Shown here in pieces: positions 60,115-64,000 of a stretch of DNA of 64,000 nucleotides. The DNA is from Dinoroseobacter shibae DFL 12 = DSM 16493. Its GTDB lineage: Bacteria > Pseudomonadota > Alphaproteobacteria > Rhodobacterales > Rhodobacteraceae. The DNA lies in the NCBI RefSeq assembly GCF_000018145.1, contig NC_009952.1, positions 186,001-250,000 of the forward strand. The letters run 5' to 3'. Numbering within the stretch: position 1 is the stretch's first letter; every line of letters starts with the position of its first letter. The translations under genes were made by a program, and so were the position numbers. A model generated the notes under the pieces. That model saw nothing but the letters and a program-made list of their open reading frames with translations. It did no database searches and was not told where the DNA came from.

Positions 60115-63100
60115 TCACTCCGCCGCGATCTTCAGCTCCGCCAGGCAGGTGTGGCCTTCGACCTGGTTCGCCGCCTTCGTTCGGCGTGGCCGCACGAGGG
60201 CAAAGAGCGGCGGCGTGAAATAGAAACTGACCACCGTCGACAGGAGCACGCCCCCCGCCACCGCCATGGCGAAGGGCGGCCAGAAGCCGCCGCCCGCCAG
60301 GATCAGGGGCAGGAAGCCGCCAAAGGTCGTGAGGGTGGTGGACAGAATATGGCGCGAGCCGTTCATCACCACCTGGGCCATGGCGTCCCGGTCCCCGGCG
60401 GCGGCGGCCTCATCCTGTTGCAGCCCGGTCAGGATGATGATCGCCGCGTTGATCGACACCCCGATGGAGCCGATCACCCCGATGATCGCGGTGATCCCGA
60501 ACGGGTACTGGAACACCGCCAGCGACAGCAGGCTCAGCCCCGCCGACAGCACCGCCACCACCAGGGTCACGGCGGCGAGCCGGAAGGATCCGAAGGTCAG
60601 CACGATGGTCGCCAGCGACAGGGTCACGATCAGGCCCAGCGGTGCGAGCAGCCGGTTGACCGTATCGTTGCGCGCATCCGCATCACCGCCCAGGGCCATG
60701 TCATAGCCCGCGGGCAGCGCAAAGCCCGCCGCATCGATCGCGGCTTATGCGCGCACCAGTGCCTCCTGCGGCAGCAGATCGGGCGCGATGAAGGCCTGCA
60801 CGGTGTTGACCCGTGTGCCGTTCTGCCGCGCGATGGGGCTGTCGGACGGGACCAGCGAAATCTCGGCCATGGCGGAGAGGGGGAACGCGGGCAGGGTCTG
60901 GCTAGAACGGCCGTTCCCCGGTGGTGGCACGATGAGCATCTGGGAGATACGCTCCAGATCGTCCCGCGTTCCCGCCCCCAGCTGCACCCGGACGGGGAGC
61001 TGTTCGGAGGCCTCGATGAGCGACCCGCCGGTCACCCCGTCGAGGCCGGATTGCAATTGCCGGGCCACGTCCGCGAGGCTCAGCCCGGCCAGTTGCGCCG
61101 CGGCCTCGTCGATCTCGACCTGCACCTTGGGCGCGCCGCCCTCGTAGCTGGCGCGCACGGTGGTGATCCCCTCGACGCCCAGCAGGATGGCACGCAGCCG
61201 CTCGCCTTCGGCGCGCAGCACCTCGAGCGTGGGACCCTCCAGCCGGAATTCCACGGGCGCGTCCACGGGCGGGCCCTGCACCAGTCCGCGCACGAGGATG
61301 CGGGCCTCGGGGAAGCGGGCGGTCAGGGTGGTCTGCAGCGGGTCGAGCAGGTCGGCGGTGGCCTCGGGCGCGGCGGTGGTGATCAGCTCCTGGGCAAAGC
61401 CCGGCGCGCCCTGCCGGGAGCCGACGATGTTGTAGTAGAAGGCCGGCGCGCTCTCGCCCAGGGTCCAGGCGACGCGGGTGATGCCGGGGGTGGCGCGCAG
61501 GAGCGCGTCCATCTCTTCGACCAGGGCGTGGGTGCGGCTGAGCGCGGCACCGGGGGCAAGGTCCACCTCGATATGGAATTGGTCGCGGTCCACGCCCGGA
61601 AAGAATTGCGCGGTCAGGGTGGGAAAGCTGGCAAAGCCCATCGCCGGCAGCACGAGGGCCAGCGCGACGGACCGGACCGGGTTGCGCACCGACCAGCGCA
61701 GCGATGCGTGAAAGGCCCGGCCCGCCAGACCCGAGGGCAGGCCCGCGCCGCGCCCGCCCTCGGGCAGCAACCAGCCCGCGAGCGCCGGCGTGATGGTCAG
61801 GGCGATGATCAGCGACCAGATCAGCATCAACACCACGGCGATGGCGATCGCCCCCACGAAATCCCCCGCGCCGCCGGGCAGCAGGATCATCGGCACGAAG
61901 CTGAGCGCGGTGGTGACGGTGGAGGCCAGCAGGGGCGCGAAGAGGCGTTTGACAGCCGTATCCACCGCGTCCATCCGGGAGGCGCCCGCGCGCAGGCGTT
62001 GCCGGATGTCGTCGGTCATCACGATCGCCGCATCCACCAGCAGCCCGAGCGCCACGATCAGCCCCGTGACGCTCATCTGGTGGATCGGCAGGCCGATGAA
62101 GTTCATCGAGGCAAGGGTCGCGAGGCTGACCAGCGGCAGGACGGCGGCCACGATCAGGGCCGCGCGCACGCCGAGGGTCACCAGCAGGACCAGCACCACC
62201 AGCCCGACGCCGATGGCCATGTTCAGGGCCACCTCGCTCAGCCGGTCGGCGGTATAGACCGCCTGGTCGAAGATCTGCTCCACCGTCAGGGAGGCGGGCA
62301 GGAGGGGCGCGAAGGCGGCCACCTCGTCCCGGATCCAGCCCATCCAGACGTCGATCTGCAGCCCCTCGTTGGCCTGCACGCCCAGCAGGATCGCGTCCTG
62401 TCCGTCCACAAGGGCGATGGCGGGGGCGGGGTCGCGGGGGCTGCGACTGATCTCGGCCACGTCGCCGAGGCGCGTGACCTGGCCCTGCGGGCCGGTGGCG
62501 AGCACGATCTGGCGCAGGCGGTCGAGGGCTTCGATATCGCCCTGCACATCGAGCAGGATGTCGCTACTGCCGCTGACCAGGCGGCCGGACTGGACCTTGG
62601 CGTCCGCGGCGCGCACGGCCGCCGAGACCGCATCCGGTGTCAGCCCGAGCGCTGCGGTGGCGGCGGGGTCGAGGGTGACGCGGACCTCTTCGGTGGGGGT
62701 GCCCCAGCTCTCGACGCTCTTGGTGCCGGGGACGTTGCGCAGGCGTTCGGCCAGTTCCTCGGCAGTGCGGGCGAGCACGGCGGGGTTGGCGGCCGCGCCG
62801 CTGGGTTTGACGGCGAAAATGGCGCCGACGGCGGCGATGCCCTCGCTGTCGAATTCCGGGGGTTGGACGCCTTCGGGGAAGGTGCGGGCCACGTCCGCAA
62901 CGCCGTCGCGGGCCTTGGACCAGATCTCTTCTATGATGGCGGGGTCGGTGGCCTCGTCGAGTTGCAGGGAGATGATCGAGATGCCCGTGGCGGAGGTCGA
63001 TTTGATCTCGTCCATATCCGCCAGTGTGCGCATCTCGTCTTCGAGGGGTTGGGAGATCAGCGCCTCTATCCGGCTCGGCTCCGCGCCCGGATAGAGGGTC

Positions 63101-63237
63101 GTGATGGTGGCGTTGAGGTTGGTGATGGTCGGGTCTTCCTGCCGTCCGAGCGACAGGAAGGCCGAGAGCCCCGCGGCGATGATGACCAAGAGGGCGAGGG
63201 CGACGAGGCGCGGGTTGCGGAAGGGCAGGGTGCGCAT
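60115..63237 (-). pseudogene. RND efflux permease interrupted by one in-frame stop codon
   Basis: The ATG at 63235-63237 begins MRTLPFRNPRLVALALLVII and runs 830 codons to a TAA at 60745-60747. The same frame then continues without a further stop to 60115, so the whole is 1041 codons including the TAA, the normal length of an RND permease. Before the stop: the two periplasmic loops and first spans, FDQAVYTADRLSEVALNMAI, and the TM4 segment VALGLLVDAAIVMTDDIRQR. After it: AAIDAAGFALPAGYDMALGG, then GVIGSIGVSINAAIIILTGL, GGFLPLILAGGGFWPPFAMA and VSFYFTPPLFALVR, i.e. the second-half spans with the essential TM10-12. The product cut at 830 would lack these and should not work. The adaptor gene lies 3 bp upstream. 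Confidence 0.8.
60745..60747 (-). other. In-frame TAA inside the RND permease
   Basis: Context on the minus strand is GCGCGCATAAGCCGCGATCG. The frame on both sides is the same and the protein sequence continues, so this is a nonsense change, not a frameshift. Sequencing error is the main alternative. Confidence 0.8.
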
Positions 63238-63240
63238 GGC

Positions 63241-64000
63241 TCAGCCCGCGGGCGTGGGCGCGACGCGCTGGCCCGGCGCGATCCGGTGGGCGCCGGCGGG
63301 AACGTAGCGCGCGGCCTGCGGAAAGGTGCCGGTGACGAAGGCGCGGGTGCCCGTGGCGTGCAGCACCTCGACCGATTCGCGGCGCAGGATGTCGCCGTCA
63401 TCGAGCAGGTAGAGCGTCCAGAGCCCCTGGATGCCTTCGGAAAGGGCCGAGAGCGGCACCCAGGCGCCGCGGCCCGGCACCTCGCGGGTCATCTCCAGCG
63501 TGGCGAGCGTGCCCGACGGTGCGGGGCGGTCGAGGGTGAAGACCGCCGCACGGGTCCGGGTGACCGGGTCGAGGTCCGGGCGCAGCCGGTCGAGCGTGGC
63601 GGTGGCCGTCCCGCCCGGCAGGGTCACCGGGAAGGTGGCGTCGGGGCCGAGGGTCTGCGCCAGCGCGTCGGGCAGGCCCACGCGCAGCTGCGGGGCTTCG
63701 GTCTCCTCGATCCGCAGGACTGGGGTGCCGCCGCCGAGCCGTGCGCCTTCGTCGCGCAGCCGCGCGGCGATGGTGCCGTCGAAGGGTGCGGTGATCTGGG
63801 ATTTCGACAGGGCCACGTCGAGGGCGAGGATGGCGGCGTCGGCCTGGGCGATCTGCGCCTCCGCCTCGGCCAGACGGAACCGTGCTTCGTCGGCGCGCTG
63901 GGCGGAGGCGAAGTCCGAGGCGGCGAGGCGCTCCTGGCGCGCGGAGGTCAACTCGGCCAGGTCGCGCCGGGCGCGGGCGGCGTCACGGGCGGCGACCTGG
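63241..64000 (-). CDS. RND efflux periplasmic adaptor (HlyD/MFP family), partial
   Basis: C-terminal about 252 residues, open to the window edge; the ORF continues beyond 64000 (QVAARDAARARRDLAELTSA in the last coil codons). It shows the end of an alpha-helical hairpin (DEARFRLAEAEAQIAQADAA), the lipoyl half-motif KSQITAPFDGTIAARL, and beta-barrel/membrane-proximal domains (ARYVPAGAHRIAPGQRVAP at the end). It would link the RND pump to an outer-membrane channel. Stop lies 3 bp before the permease start. Confidence 0.88.
   Translation of the reverse strand, partial: QVAARDAARARRDLAELTSARQERLAASDFASAQRADEARFRLAEAEAQIAQADAAILALDVALSKSQITAPFDGTIAARLRDEGARLGGGTPVLRIEETEAPQLRVGLPDALAQTLGPDATFPVTLPGGTATATLDRLRPDLDPVTRTRAAVFTLDRPAPSGTLATLEMTREVPGRGAWVPLSALSEGIQGLWTLYLLDDGDILRRESVEVLHATGTRAFVTGTFPQAARYVPAGAHRIAPGQRVAPTPAG

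Overview
The window is high-G+C chromosomal DNA from an alphaproteobacterium, almost certainly of the Rhodobacterales (Roseobacter group). The reasons are gene order and family content: rpoZ-rsh-DUF2062-pdxJ-acpS-lepB-rnc-era-recO; HPr / mannose-type EIIA / RapZ / short HprK joined to ChvG-ChvI and pckA; DUF1244, DUF1491, COQ9 and DUF6473 proteins; and a methylsuccinyl-CoA dehydrogenase typical of the ethylmalonyl-CoA pathway. I cannot name the genus. Most of the window is core chromosome, with no insertion sequence, phage, CRISPR array or rRNA operon. One tRNA (Trp) is present.

Layout. 1-3 kb (minus): partial methyltransferase, DUF3429, CdsA-like and PlsC-like lipid enzymes, LysE exporter. 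3-7 kb: a gene-free 660-bp stretch, then ispH, a c-type cytochrome, a YqaA/DedA-like protein, a NYN-domain protein and folK. 7-16 kb (plus): rpoZ, the bifunctional (p)ppGpp enzyme, and the pdxJ-acpS-lepB-rnc-era-recO run, mostly with touching or overlapping genes. 16-19.5 kb: mcd, a TauE/SafE exporter and an acyltransferase. 19.6-26 kb: the PTS-type phosphorelay, RapZ, HprK, ChvG/ChvI and, divergently, pckA; this looks like one carbon-control locus. 26-31.7 kb: 3-hydroxybutyryl-CoA dehydrogenase, DUF6473, etfAB, a cobalamin adenosyltransferase, a HIG1-like protein and an SDR. 31.8-38 kb: parC, a lipoprotein, tuf, a Rossmann-fold protein, tRNA-Trp and an unusual low-density region with a small secreted protein. 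38-48 kb: DUF1244, N-formylglutamate amidohydrolase, pyk, rpmI-rplT, then two paralogous Hint-domain proteins flanking an SLC13-type transporter, then pheS and pheT. 51-60 kb: YtoQ, NadX-like, GST, mscL, sterol desaturase-like, acyltransferase-3, ald with a divergent Lrp regulator, rpsU, COQ9 and quinone oxidoreductase. 60-64 kb: an RND efflux permease broken by one in-frame stop codon, with its membrane fusion protein running off the end.

Themes. mcd, the hydroxybutyryl-CoA dehydrogenase, EtfAB and the cobalamin adenosyltransferase fit C2/C4 (acetyl-CoA, polyhydroxybutyrate) carbon assimilation. pckA next to ChvGI and a PTS relay without sugar permeases fits control of the PEP node.

The most unusual items are: (i) the Hint-SLC13-Hint cassette placed between rplT and pheS; (ii) a family of perfect palindromes, CAAG-N3-TTT followed by its mirror, present as two spaced pairs and one singleton in gene ends; (iii) a perfect CtrA-type box upstream of an unlisted 55-aa pilin-like ORF; (iv) the interrupted RND permease; and (v) the region behind tRNA-Trp with a good sigma70-type promoter far upstream of a small secreted orphan.
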